In this document: piece after piece, positions 1-7,776 of the stretch
Position numbering within the stretch: the first letter of the stretch is position 1
Layout of the letters: each line of letters starts with the position of its first letter
Source: Microbacterium sp. Leaf159
Lineage (GTDB): Bacteria > Actinomycetota > Actinomycetes > Actinomycetales > Microbacteriaceae
Direction: 5' to 3'
DNA: 64,000 nt
Assembly (NCBI RefSeq): GCF_001423615.1
Contig: NZ_LMOU01000001.1
Coordinates: 1,605,590-1,669,589, forward strand
The notes under the pieces: model-generated
Told to the model about the DNA's origin: nothing
Databases searched by the model: none
What the model saw: only the letters and a program-made list of their open reading frames with translations
Translations under genes and position numbers: made by a program

Positions 1-793
1 CACGCTCCGCACTCCCCTGGGGCCTGCGACGCTCGCTCTCCGAGTCCACGGCGACGAGATCAGGGCGACCGCGTGGGGCGCCGGAGCGGAGCACGCTCTC
101 GACAGCGTGCCGTCGCTCTGCGGCGCCGACGACGACCCCTCCGGTTTCGACCCGTCCCCTCATCCGCTCATCGCCGAGGTGTCTCGCCGCACGCGCGGAT
201 TGCGACTCGCTCGCACAGGCGTCGTCTTCGATGCTCTCGCCTGCGCCATCATCGAGCAGAAGGTCACCGGACTCGAGGCGTTCCGCGCCTGGCGACTGCT
301 CGTCACGAAGTTCGGCGAACGCGCACCGGGGCCGACGCCGAGACCGATGTACACCGCACCCGCGGCGGCGGAATGGCGTCGTATCCCCTCTTGGGAGTGG
401 CATCGCGTCGCCGTGCAGCCACCGCAGTCGAAGACGATCGTGCGAGCGGCCGAACGGGCCGACAGCATCTCTCGCGCTCTCCTGGCCGCGTCCACCGGCG
501 ACGATCGCGACCGCGTGCTGACGAGCCTCCCCGGGGTGGGCCCGTGGACTTCGGCGGAGACACGCATCCGCGCACTCGGCGACCCTGATGCGGTGAGCGT
601 CGGCGACTACCACCTCGCGCACGAGGTCGGCTACGCGCTCACCGGCCATCGCACCGATGACGACGGGATGCTCGAGCTCCTCGAACCGTGGGCCGGGCAC
701 CGGCAACGGGTGATCCGACTCATCTTCGCGAGCCGGGTGAGCGAACCCCGCCGCGGACCCCGCCTCTCCCCGGAAGACCACCGCGGTCGCTGA
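1..793 (+). CDS. DNA-3-methyladenine glycosylase II family protein (5' end cut by window)
   Basis: Base-excision repair glycosylase of the HhH-GPD superfamily (AlkA-like), removing alkylated purines from DNA in the cytoplasm. The reading frame is open from the left edge, so the true start lies outside the window. The visible C-terminal part carries the helix-hairpin-helix signature LPGVGPWTS followed by VSVGDYHLAHEVG, where the aspartate of GDYH sits at the place of the catalytic Asp of AlkA. The end (HRQRVIRLIFAS) matches the family's final helix. It ends 38 bases before a small membrane-protein gene on the same strand. The family call is firm; substrate range cannot be read from sequence. 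Confidence 0.85.
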   Translation, partial: TLRTPLGPATLALRVHGDEIRATAWGAGAEHALDSVPSLCGADDDPSGFDPSPHPLIAEVSRRTRGLRLARTGVVFDALACAIIEQKVTGLEAFRAWRLLVTKFGERAPGPTPRPMYTAPAAAEWRRIPSWEWHRVAVQPPQSKTIVRAAERADSISRALLAASTGDDRDRVLTSLPGVGPWTSAETRIRALGDPDAVSVGDYHLAHEVGYALTGHRTDDDGMLELLEPWAGHRQRVIRLIFASRVSEPRRGPRLSPEDHRGR

Positions 794-831
794 CCCGCGC
801 GCCGGACGACGATCGCCTCTAGGCTGAGCCC

Positions 832-1029
832 ATGTCCCGCACCGCGCTCCGCTTCTCCGTCACCGCCGGGCTCCTCATCCTCGGCGTCGTGATCGGCCTG
901 ATCTTCCAGAACGTCTGGCTCGGCATCCTCCTGGCCGCCATCGTCTGGCTCGGGTGGTTCATCGGCTACGAATCCCGTCGAGGGCGCAACGAAGGCGTCA
1001 ACGACGAGGACCACGGCATCGAGCTCTGA
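832..1029 (+). CDS. small two-helix membrane protein
   Basis: A 65-residue protein with two predicted membrane segments (about residues 8-25 and 29-45) and a charged, acidic C-terminal tail. No known family is recognised. The first helix region (GLLILGVVIGLIFQN) and the second (WLGILLAAIVWLGWFIGY) are typical of short actinobacterial membrane proteins of unknown function. It ends 6 bases before the convergent stop of the siderophore ABC ATPase gene, so transcription of the two must meet here. It could be a regulatory or stress-associated small protein, but nothing in the sequence shows this. Confidence 0.6.
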   Translation: MSRTALRFSVTAGLLILGVVIGLIFQNVWLGILLAAIVWLGWFIGYESRRGRNEGVNDEDHGIEL

Positions 1030-1035
1030 GCGACC

Positions 1036-1791
1036 TCAGTAGTAGACGGCGAGCGGGCCGGAGGGACCCTCGACCACCTGCACGTCGGTGTCGAACACCC
1101 GGGTGAGCACCTCACCGGTCATGATCTCGGCCGGAGAGCCGAACTCGACGACGGCGCCGTCCTTCATGGCACAGATGTGATCGGCATAGTGCCCGGCGAA
1201 GTTGATGTCGTGCAGCACGATGACGATCGTGCGCCCGAGCTCCTCCGACGCACGCCGCAGGTGCTTCATCATCTGCACCGCGTGCTTCATGTCGAGATTG
1301 TTGAGGGGCTCGTCGAGGAGGACGAACTCGGTGTCCTGTGCGAGCACCATCGCGACGTAGGCGCGCTGCCGCTGCCCGCCCGAGAGCTCGTCCAGGTAAC
1401 GGCCCTCGAGCTCCCCCAGGTCGAGGAAGTCGATCGCCCTGCTGATGACCTGCTCGTCTGCGCGGTTCAGCCTGCCCTGGGAGTGCGGGAACCGCCCGAA
1501 GCCCACCAGCTGACGAACGGTCAGACGCGTGACGAAGTGGTTCTCCTGGCGGAGCACCGAGACGATCTTGGCCAGATCCTTCGACTTCGTCGTCGCGACG
1601 TCGTATCCCGCGATCTCGATGGCACCGGCATCCATCCCGCCGAGACGGCCGATCATGGTGAGCAGCGTCGACTTGCCCGCGCCGTTCGGACCGATCAGCG
1701 CGGTGATGCCGCCGGCGGGGATCTGGAGATCCACGGGGCCGATCGCGACCTCGCTGCTGTAGTCGCGGCGCACGCCGTCGAGTGTGATCAC
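1036..1791 (-). CDS. iron-siderophore ABC transporter ATP-binding protein
   Basis: ATPase subunit of a FecCD-type iron-chelate importer, 251 aa, working on the inner face of the membrane. The Walker A motif GPNGAGKS is at residues 34-41, the signature is LSGGQ, Walker B is VLLDEPLNNLD, and the switch histidine is in VIVLHDINFAGHYAD. I chose the GTG at 1791 as start because it overlaps the stop of the upstream permease in a GTGA junction, which signals translational coupling; the open frame continues upstream only as a shadow of the permease. It is the last gene of an iron-regulated operon reading binding protein, permease, permease, ATPase. The exact siderophore is unknown. Confidence 0.93.
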   Translation of the reverse strand: MITLDGVRRDYSSEVAIGPVDLQIPAGGITALIGPNGAGKSTLLTMIGRLGGMDAGAIEIAGYDVATTKSKDLAKIVSVLRQENHFVTRLTVRQLVGFGRFPHSQGRLNRADEQVISRAIDFLDLGELEGRYLDELSGGQRQRAYVAMVLAQDTEFVLLDEPLNNLDMKHAVQMMKHLRRASEELGRTIVIVLHDINFAGHYADHICAMKDGAVVEFGSPAEIMTGEVLTRVFDTDVQVVEGPSGPLAVYY

Positions 1792-2813
1792 AGTCGGCCC
1801 TTTCTGAGGATGACGATGAGAAAGACGGTGCCGCCGACCAGTTCGATCAGGATCGACACCATGCCCTGCGCGTAGAAGACGTTCTTCATGACGAAGTACG
1901 CCCCGGCGAGGATCGTGAAGGCGGTGAGCACGGCCACGGGGAAGATGAGCCGGTGGTCGTGCGTGTCGGCGAACTGGTAGGCGAGGGTCGCGACGAGGAA
2001 CCCGAGGAACGTCATCGGCCCGACGAGCGCCGTCGATGTCGCCATCAGGACGGCCACCAGGAAGAGCACGATGTAGAGCTCGCGCTTGTGGTCGAGGCCG
2101 AGCGAGCGGGACACATCGGGGCCCAGCGCCAGCAGGTTCAGCCTCCGCGACCTGAGCCACAGCAGCGCGGACGCCGCGACGCACAGCGGAATCGCGAGCG
2201 GCAGGTACGACGCGTCGGCGTTGGAGACGTTGCCGAACAGCCGCGCCGCCAGCACGTCGAACTCGCTGGGTGTCAGCAGTCGCTGCATGAAGGTCGAGAT
2301 TGCGCCGAGCCCTCCGCCGATGATGATGCCGATGAGCAGCATGATCTGCAGGTTGCCGTAGCGACCCGAAAGCAGCCATCCGTACAGCGCCATCGCGAGC
2401 CCGACCATGATGACGACCTGCAGGCCGAACTGCCAGACCCCCTGGATCGCGACGAGCCCCGCCACGCCGAACAGGTACACGGTGGTGGTCTGCACGACCC
2501 GGTAGAGAGACTCGAACCCCATGATCGACGGGGTGATGATGCGGTTGTTCGTGACCGTCTGGAAGCTCACGGTCGCGATGGCCTGCGCCACGGCGACCAC
2601 CGCCATCACGATCACGTTCGTCGTCCTGAGCTTCGCGATGCGCCAGAAGCCCGGAGAACCCACGGGCATCGGGTTCTCCCACGCCAGCAGCGCGAACGCG
2701 AAGACCGCGGCGAGCACGATGAGGATGCCGAGCACGATCGCGTACCGACGCCGTGCGCGAGGCGTCGTGAAGGATCCGGAGGTGCGGTCGTGTGCCGCGA
2801 TCGCACTAGCCAC
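1788..2813 (-). CDS. iron-siderophore ABC transporter permease (second)
   Basis: A FecCD/BtuC-type permease of 341 aa with many hydrophobic helices. The N-terminal cytoplasmic stretch of about 25 residues is followed by a first membrane helix near residues 26-45. The segment around LLIGIIIGGGLGAISTFMQRL and the one around GPMTFLGFLVATLAYQF are typical of the family. It pairs with the other permease to form the translocation pore. Its start overlaps the end of the upstream permease by 8 bases and its stop overlaps the ATPase start, so all three are probably translated together. The overlap and family agreement make this call secure. Confidence 0.92.
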   Translation of the reverse strand: MASAIAAHDRTSGSFTTPRARRRYAIVLGILIVLAAVFAFALLAWENPMPVGSPGFWRIAKLRTTNVIVMAVVAVAQAIATVSFQTVTNNRIITPSIMGFESLYRVVQTTTVYLFGVAGLVAIQGVWQFGLQVVIMVGLAMALYGWLLSGRYGNLQIMLLIGIIIGGGLGAISTFMQRLLTPSEFDVLAARLFGNVSNADASYLPLAIPLCVAASALLWLRSRRLNLLALGPDVSRSLGLDHKRELYIVLFLVAVLMATSTALVGPMTFLGFLVATLAYQFADTHDHRLIFPVAVLTAFTILAGAYFVMKNVFYAQGMVSILIELVGGTVFLIVILRKGRL

Positions 2814-3792
2814 GACGGCGCTGCCTCAGCAGGAGCAGGATGAAGACGATCGCGCCGACGATTCCGAGGATCAGCGACACCGGCACCTCGAACGGCATGA
2901 TGATCGTGCGCCCGATGATGTCGCAGACCGTGACGATCGCGATGCCGAGCAGGCAGACCCACGGGAGGTTGCTGCGCAGGTCGTCGCCGCGGACCATCGA
3001 GACGATGTTGGGGACGATGAGTCCCAGGAACGGCAGGTTGCCCACGACCACGGTGACGACGCCGGTCGTGATCGCGATGAGCACGGTTCCGAGGAGGATC
3101 ACCCGGTTGTAGTTCACGCCGACGTTCGTGGCGATCTCCTCGCCCAGCCCGGCGATCGTCAGACGATCCGCGACGAGGAACACCACCACGCCGACGATCG
3201 CGACGATCCAGAGCATCTCGTACTGCCCCCGCAGCACCGAGGTGAAGCTGCCAGCGAACCAGACGCCGATCGCCTGCAGGGAGTCCGTCGCCAGCGCGAA
3301 GTAGGTGGAGACCGCTCCGACGACAGCGCCCAGCATGATCCCGACGATCGGCACGATGAGCGACGACCTGAGCGAGACCCGGCGGAGGAAGGCGAAGAAC
3401 ACCATGGTGCCGATGAAGGCCGCGACGATGGCGCCGATCATCCGCAGCGGGATCGACGGGTTGGGCACGAGCACCATCACGGTCAGCAGCCCGAGGCCCG
3501 CCCACTCGGTGGTGCCGGTCGTGGTGGGCTCGACGAAGCGGTTCTGGGTCAGCAGCTGCATGACCAGGCCCGCCATGGCCATGGCGGCGCCCGCGAGGAC
3601 CAGCGCGATCGTCCTCGGCACGCGGGTGATCTGGAACATCTCGGCGCCGTCCGCGGCTCCGGCGATGTCGTACACGCCCGTGAAGAGGGACACGACGAGG
3701 AGGGCGACGACGACGAGGACGCCGATGAGGAGTCTCACGTCGAAGAGCCGCCCGACGGTGCGGGACGGCGCGGGAGAAGCGGTGCGGGTCAT
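2806..3792 (-). CDS. iron-siderophore ABC transporter permease (first)
   Basis: FecCD-type permease, 328 aa, first membrane subunit of the iron-chelate importer. Characteristic stretches include RVPRTIALVLAGAAMAMAG near the N-terminus and PFLGLIVPNIVSMVRG near residue 255, both classic FecCD motifs. About nine to ten membrane helices are visible as hydrophobic runs. It lies downstream of the binding-protein gene, separated by a 54-base gap that contains a perfect hairpin (3806-3839), and overlaps the next permease by 8 bases. Confidence 0.92.
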   Translation of the reverse strand: MTRTASPAPSRTVGRLFDVRLLIGVLVVVALLVVSLFTGVYDIAGAADGAEMFQITRVPRTIALVLAGAAMAMAGLVMQLLTQNRFVEPTTTGTTEWAGLGLLTVMVLVPNPSIPLRMIGAIVAAFIGTMVFFAFLRRVSLRSSLIVPIVGIMLGAVVGAVSTYFALATDSLQAIGVWFAGSFTSVLRGQYEMLWIVAIVGVVVFLVADRLTIAGLGEEIATNVGVNYNRVILLGTVLIAITTGVVTVVVGNLPFLGLIVPNIVSMVRGDDLRSNLPWVCLLGIAIVTVCDIIGRTIIMPFEVPVSLILGIVGAIVFILLLLRQRRRG

Positions 3793-3805
3793 GATCGAAC
3801 GCCGG

Positions 3806-3839
3806 ATGGCGGCATCCGCCGTGGAGCGGATGCCGCCAT
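3806..3839 (-). terminator. intercistronic hairpin between binding-protein and permease genes
   Basis: A perfect inverted repeat: 14-base arms at 3806-3819 and 3826-3839 with a 6-base loop. It lies just after the binding-protein stop and before the first permease. There is no U-tract in the direction of transcription, so it is more likely an attenuator or an mRNA-stabilising stem that keeps the binding protein in excess over the membrane subunits, as known for other ABC operons. That role is inference. Confidence 0.6.
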
Positions 3840-3846
3840 GCAGCTG

Positions 3847-4836
3847 CTACTTCTGTGCCGCCTCGAGCGCGTCGGCGAGGTCGTTGAGGAACGTCGTGTA
3901 CGTCTGGATGCCCTCGTTCAGGTAGGTGTCCGTGGGCATGTAGACGATCTGGTCGTCTGCGACAGCGGTGACGGAGGCGAGTGCCTCGGAGTTCTCGAGG
4001 ATCTCCGATGCCTGCACGTAGTCGGGCGTCTCGGCTGCGAACACGGCGTCACGGTCGAGCACGAGCATCCAGTCGGGGTTCGACGAGGCGATCGCCTCGA
4101 CCGAGATGTCGTCACCCTGGTGGTCGTCGCTGGCGTCGTCGACCTCGAGGGCCGGCGTGAGGCCGAGGATGTCGTAGATCGGGCCGAGCGAGCGACCGAC
4201 TGTCGGTGCGAGGTATCCGATCTCACCGCCAGAGGTGTTCACGGCCATGACGGTGTCGGAGTCGTCGTAGGCGGCCTTGGCGCGCTCGACCGCGGCGTCG
4301 AAGTCGTCGACGAGTGCCTGCGCCTCATCCTGCTTGCCGAAGATCTCGCCGAGCACGGTGACCTGCCGCTTGAGCTCCTCGTCGAAGGGCTCGCCCTCGC
4401 GGGGTTCCAGGTCGATGATCGTGGCATCGGGAACGAGCTCGGCGATCGCCTCGTTGTGCTGAGTGAAGCGCTGACCGCTGATGATCAGATCCGGCTCGAC
4501 GGCGACGATCGCCTCGAGATCGGGTTCGCTGTGCAGGCCGATGTCGACGATCGCGTCGTCCTCAAGGTACGACACCGTGTCGGGCATGAGCGAGACCGCG
4601 CCGGCCGAGAGCTCGACTCCCCAGTCCGACAGCGTCTGGAAGGTGCGGTTGTCGAGTGCGACCACCGACGTCGGCGGAGTCGCGATCTCATGCGTGCCCG
4701 TGTTGTCCTCGATCGTGACCGAGGATGCCGCCGCCTCGGTCTCCTCCGGTTCGGATTCGCCGGAGGCGCACCCGGAGAGGGCGAGGAGGCCGACGAGACC
4801 GATGCTCGTGGCGGTGAGGATTCTGGGCATGGACAT
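3847..4836 (-). CDS. iron-siderophore ABC transporter substrate-binding lipoprotein
   Basis: A FepB/FhuD-like extracytoplasmic binding protein of 329 aa that captures ferric siderophore and delivers it to the FecCD permeases. A lipoprotein signal runs to the lipobox LALSGC with the lipidated cysteine at residue 23, followed by an acidic linker. The mature part has the periplasmic-binding fold pattern (VVALDNRTFQTLSDWGVE, VEPDLIISGQR). I chose the ATG at 4836 because AGGAG lies 7 bases upstream; a start 36 bases further out lacks this and would disrupt the signal peptide. It is the first gene of the operon and faces two iron boxes shared with the divergent SIP gene. Confidence 0.93.
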   Translation of the reverse strand: MSMPRILTATSIGLVGLLALSGCASGESEPEETEAAASSVTIEDNTGTHEIATPPTSVVALDNRTFQTLSDWGVELSAGAVSLMPDTVSYLEDDAIVDIGLHSEPDLEAIVAVEPDLIISGQRFTQHNEAIAELVPDATIIDLEPREGEPFDEELKRQVTVLGEIFGKQDEAQALVDDFDAAVERAKAAYDDSDTVMAVNTSGGEIGYLAPTVGRSLGPIYDILGLTPALEVDDASDDHQGDDISVEAIASSNPDWMLVLDRDAVFAAETPDYVQASEILENSEALASVTAVADDQIVYMPTDTYLNEGIQTYTTFLNDLADALEAAQK

Positions 4837-4888
4837 GGAGAGACTCCTGTTCTGCGGTGTGGAAACGCGCACGAGTGGCGCAGGACGA

Positions 4889-4907
4889 TCGACTTAGGCT
4901 TACCTAA
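4889..4907 (-). promoter_or_regulatory. DtxR/IdeR-type iron box upstream of the siderophore ABC operon
   Basis: Read on the minus strand the 19-mer is TTAGGTAAGCCTAAGTCGA, matching the DtxR/IdeR consensus (TTAGGTTAGSCTAACCTAA) at 14 of 19 positions by eye. It lies about 50 bases upstream of the binding-protein start. In iron-replete cells a DtxR-type repressor would be expected to bind and silence the operon. No dtxR gene is in the window. Confidence 0.75.
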
Positions 4908-4921
4908 CTCCGACCTGAAAG

Positions 4922-4940
4922 ATAGGTTAGCCTTACTTTA
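4922..4940 (+). promoter_or_regulatory. DtxR/IdeR-type iron box upstream of the SIP gene
   Basis: The 19-mer ATAGGTTAGCCTTACTTTA matches the DtxR/IdeR consensus at 15 of 19 positions by eye and overlaps the first base of the SIP start codon. Together with the box at 4889-4907 it makes a compact divergent iron-controlled promoter. Confidence 0.75.
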
Positions 4941-5707
4941 TGAGCGATACGAAATCCGGCTTCTCGATCGAACGTCGCGGCCTCGACCTGCGGTTCCGCA
5001 CGGTGACTCTCAGTGCCAGAGAGTGGCTCGCCCCCGACTTCGTCCGTGTACGCCTGACCGGCGGCGATCTCGAGGGATTCGACTCCCCCGGATCCGACGA
5101 CCACATGCGCCTGTTCTTCCCCACCGGCCCCGTGAGCTCGATCGAGGAGATGCGGGCGGCGCCGAGTCGCGAGTACACGCCCCTCGCCTGGGGCGCGGAC
5201 TGGCTCGACGTCGAGTTCGCGGTGCACGGTGACGCCGGCATCGCTGCACCCTGGGCAGCCACCGCTCCCCTCGGCTCATCGATCGGCGTCGGCGGGCCCC
5301 GCGGATCGATGGTGTTGACGGGCGCGCCCGGCTCCTGGCTTCTGGTCGGCGACGAGACCGCGATCCCCGCGATCCGGCGGTTCGCGGCGCTCGTCCCCAT
5401 GGATGTCGACGCACGGATCGTGATCGAGACGGTCTCGACCGGGCGCGAGATCGACATCGACGCGCCTGTCGACGTCGAGTGGCTGCATCGGGGTGATGCC
5501 CCCTCGGGCTCGGCACTCATCGCGTTCCTCGACGGGCTGACGGCGGAGGATTCGATCGGAGACGACCCGTTCGTGTTCATCGCGGCCGAGCAATCGATCG
5601 TCAGGCCCGGGCGCGCACTGCTGGAACGGTGGGGCATCGACACGGCGCGCGCCGTGGTGAAGGGCTATTGGAAGCGCGGCGAAGCCGAGTACCACGCGCC
5701 GCACTAG
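4940..5707 (+). CDS. siderophore-interacting protein (SIP, FAD-binding ferric reductase)
   Basis: A 255-aa SIP/ViuB family flavoprotein that reduces ferric siderophore in the cytoplasm to release iron. The N-terminal FAD-binding beta-barrel includes DFVRVRLTGGDLEGF and DDHMRLFFP; REYTPLAWG is the FAD-binding RxYT(P/V)R-like motif, with leucine-alanine in place of the usual arginine region. The C-terminal SIP domain has LLVGDETAIPAIRRFA and ends near GYWKRGEAEYHAP, a family hallmark. It is divergent from the siderophore ABC operon and shares its iron boxes, fitting a coregulated uptake and release pathway. Confidence 0.93.
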   Translation: MSDTKSGFSIERRGLDLRFRTVTLSAREWLAPDFVRVRLTGGDLEGFDSPGSDDHMRLFFPTGPVSSIEEMRAAPSREYTPLAWGADWLDVEFAVHGDAGIAAPWAATAPLGSSIGVGGPRGSMVLTGAPGSWLLVGDETAIPAIRRFAALVPMDVDARIVIETVSTGREIDIDAPVDVEWLHRGDAPSGSALIAFLDGLTAEDSIGDDPFVFIAAEQSIVRPGRALLERWGIDTARAVVKGYWKRGEAEYHAPH

Positions 5708-5802
5708 TGCGACTCCGGCGCCGCTACTACGCCTCCTTCGTGGAGGACGACGACGGCATCCGGATCGAGTTCATGCACAATCCGCCCCGCGCGGCAGGGT
5801 GA
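5707..5802 (+). pseudogene. C-terminal remnant of a VOC/glyoxalase-family protein
   Basis: Immediately after the SIP stop a short frame (31 codons, GTG at its head) reads YYASFVEDDDGIRIEFMHNP before a stop. This strongly resembles the last strand of glyoxalase/bleomycin-resistance (VOC) proteins, where the Glu of IRIEF is a metal ligand. No N-terminal part is present, so it is read as a deletion remnant rather than a gene. Confidence 0.5.
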
Positions 5803-5949
5803 CGCCAGGGCGGGCCACCGAGCTGTTGCGCCTGTCCTGCACATCTCAGCTGCAACTCACGTTTTCCCCTGTACTCGGGATGACGGTATACAGCGACGTC
5901 GATCTCGATGCGTCGTCTGGAACGATGCGAAGATGACACGGTGCACCTC

Positions 5950-6261
5950 ATGAACGACGCTCAGATCTGGACGATGATCGGCTCGTTCACTGCGCTCATG
6001 CTGAGCATGATGACGGTCGTCTCGACGCTCTTCATCCGTGTCGTCCGCGCAGAGATCGGCGGGCTCCGCGGGGAGATCGGCGGTCTCCGCGGCGAGATGA
6101 ATGCCCAGATCGGCGGACTCCGCGGCGAGATGAACTCCCAGATCGGCGGACTCCGCAACGAGATGAACGCCCGCTTCGACACCGTGAACACCCGCATCGA
6201 CGGGCTCGACCGCGACATGCAGGCCGTGGTCAAGCGCTCGTTCGGCCTCGACCGCGACTGA
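5950..6261 (+). CDS. membrane-anchored coiled-coil repeat protein
   Basis: A 103-aa protein with one N-terminal membrane helix (about residues 6-28, IGSFTALMLSMMTVVSTLF) followed by a coiled coil to the end. The coil is built from repeated EIGGLRG and QIGGLRGEMN units, two of 7 residues and then 11-residue ones, with hydrophobic I/L positions in heptad or hendecad spacing. The ATG at 5950 was preferred to an upstream ATG at 5908 because it puts the helix near the N-terminus; neither has a strong ribosome site. It may form a parallel oligomer facing the cytoplasm. The function is unknown. Confidence 0.6.
   Translation: MNDAQIWTMIGSFTALMLSMMTVVSTLFIRVVRAEIGGLRGEIGGLRGEMNAQIGGLRGEMNSQIGGLRNEMNARFDTVNTRIDGLDRDMQAVVKRSFGLDRD
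6052..6171 (+). repeat. tandem in-frame repeats coding a coiled coil
   Basis: Two 21-base units (6052-6072, 6073-6093, each coding EIGGLRG) are followed by 33-base units (6094-6126, 6127-6159) that code EMN-x-QIGGLR plus a variable last residue. The nucleotide identity between units is high, so copy number could change by slippage or recombination. Confidence 0.75.
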
Positions 6262-6263
6262 CG

Positions 6264-7718
6264 TCAGACCACGGGGGCGGCGACCGCCTCGGCATCCGCC
6301 CGGTCCGTGAACGCCTCTTTCGGGACGAACACGAGGATCGCCGCCGCCACGAGGGCGGTGACACCGCAGACGACCCAGACGGTGATGTACCCGGCGAAGG
6401 AACCGGCGGTGCCCTCGACCGCGCCGCTCACGCCGTTCAGCAACGCGATGCCGAAGATGCACGAGGCGATCGCCCCGCCCACGGTCTTGACCGAGTTCGT
6501 CAGTCCCGTCGCGACCCCCGTCTGTGTGGCGGGAGCCGCCGACGCGGCCGCAGCAGGAAGCGCAGCGACGAGCGCCCCGGATCCGAGTCCGACGACGACC
6601 ATGTTCGTCACGACCTGCACGTACGAGTCATGGAAGGGGAGGAACAGCAGGAATCCGACGCCGACGAGCAGCGATGCGCCCATCAGCGTGACGCGCGGGG
6701 TGAGGAGTCGGGCGATCACCGGGAACAGCAGAGCACCGGCGATCATCGCGATCAGATACAGGCCGATGATCAAGGAGGTCGCGAAGCCTGTGGTTCCGAG
6801 TCCGTAGCCGTACACGCCCGGGTCGGTGCGAGCGAAGGTCGACAGCGGCGCCTGGGCGCCCAGGACGCTCACGCCGAACAGGCCGGCGGTCAGGAACACC
6901 GGGCCGAGCGCCGGCGAACGGAACATGCGCACGTCGATGAGCGGGTCGTCGCAGCGGAGCTCCCAGAGCACGAACGGGATCACGAGCAGGAGGCCGAGCG
7001 CGACGACCGCCCACGACCACGGGTTCACCAGTCCACCCTCGAGACGCAGCAGGCTGAGTCCTCCGGTGAAGCAGATGAGCGCCATCGAGATCAGCACGAC
7101 GCCGACCGTGTCGAACACGCCGCCGGTCGGGTCGGGAGACTCCTTCACTCCGAACAGGATCACGAAGAAGCAGACGACGATGAGGATGGCGGGGATCAGG
7201 AGCACGACGGTGAGTGGCAGCACGTCGATGAGCGCGCCGCCGACGAGTGCACCGATGATCGCGCCACCCTCGAGTGCCGCGACCAGGAGCCCTGCGGCCT
7301 TCGCCGTGATCGAGGAACGACCCTCCATCCGACGCGAGCGCGACCAGATCAGGGCGATCTCGAGCGGCAGCCAGACGACGTAGAACCCCATGAGCGTCCA
7401 GCCGATGAGGAAGACCGGGAAGGAGTCGGTGAAGGGCAGGACGAGTGCCGCCGCGGCGGTCAGCGCGGTCGAGATCAACAGCATCCGCTTGTGGCCGACC
7501 ATGTCGCCGAGCTTCGCGAATGCCGGCACGACGAGCGCCGAGAGCATGAGCTGCGTGCCCTCGAGCCAATTGACATCCGCGTCGTGGATGCCGAGGTGCC
7601 GCGCGATGTCGGTGAGCATCGGCGTGTAGTAGCCCTGCAGGACGCCGCTGGTGAATTCGACGAAGGCCAGGAAGCCCACGACGGTGGCGAGGGTTCCCAG
7701 AGTTCGGGTGCGCGTCAT
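6264..7718 (-). CDS. MFS transporter, DHA2-like multidrug efflux type
   Basis: A 484-aa major facilitator with about 14 hydrophobic segments, as in the DHA2 drug:H+ antiporter group. Visible family features are LGDMVGHKRMLLIST (motif A between helices 2 and 3) and the long central region around helices 7-8. The ATG at 7718 was chosen because GAGGAG lies a few bases upstream; an upstream ATG would add a 15-residue tail before the first helix. It converges with the coiled-coil gene, with two bases between the stops. The substrate cannot be predicted; no adjacent regulator is present. Confidence 0.85.
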   Translation of the reverse strand: MTRTRTLGTLATVVGFLAFVEFTSGVLQGYYTPMLTDIARHLGIHDADVNWLEGTQLMLSALVVPAFAKLGDMVGHKRMLLISTALTAAAALVLPFTDSFPVFLIGWTLMGFYVVWLPLEIALIWSRSRRMEGRSSITAKAAGLLVAALEGGAIIGALVGGALIDVLPLTVVLLIPAILIVVCFFVILFGVKESPDPTGGVFDTVGVVLISMALICFTGGLSLLRLEGGLVNPWSWAVVALGLLLVIPFVLWELRCDDPLIDVRMFRSPALGPVFLTAGLFGVSVLGAQAPLSTFARTDPGVYGYGLGTTGFATSLIIGLYLIAMIAGALLFPVIARLLTPRVTLMGASLLVGVGFLLFLPFHDSYVQVVTNMVVVGLGSGALVAALPAAAASAAPATQTGVATGLTNSVKTVGGAIASCIFGIALLNGVSGAVEGTAGSFAGYITVWVVCGVTALVAAAILVFVPKEAFTDRADAEAVAAPVV

Positions 7719-7776
7719 CGCGGCTCCTCTGTGGAAGGGCTGAGTCGGGCGTCGAGACGCCAACGAAGGGGTGAGA

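Noticed and set aside
2521..5232. A 903-codon open frame on the plus strand across the siderophore operon
   Set aside because: Antisense to four well-recognised genes, composed of repetitive D/R/E/H residues; a GC-bias shadow.
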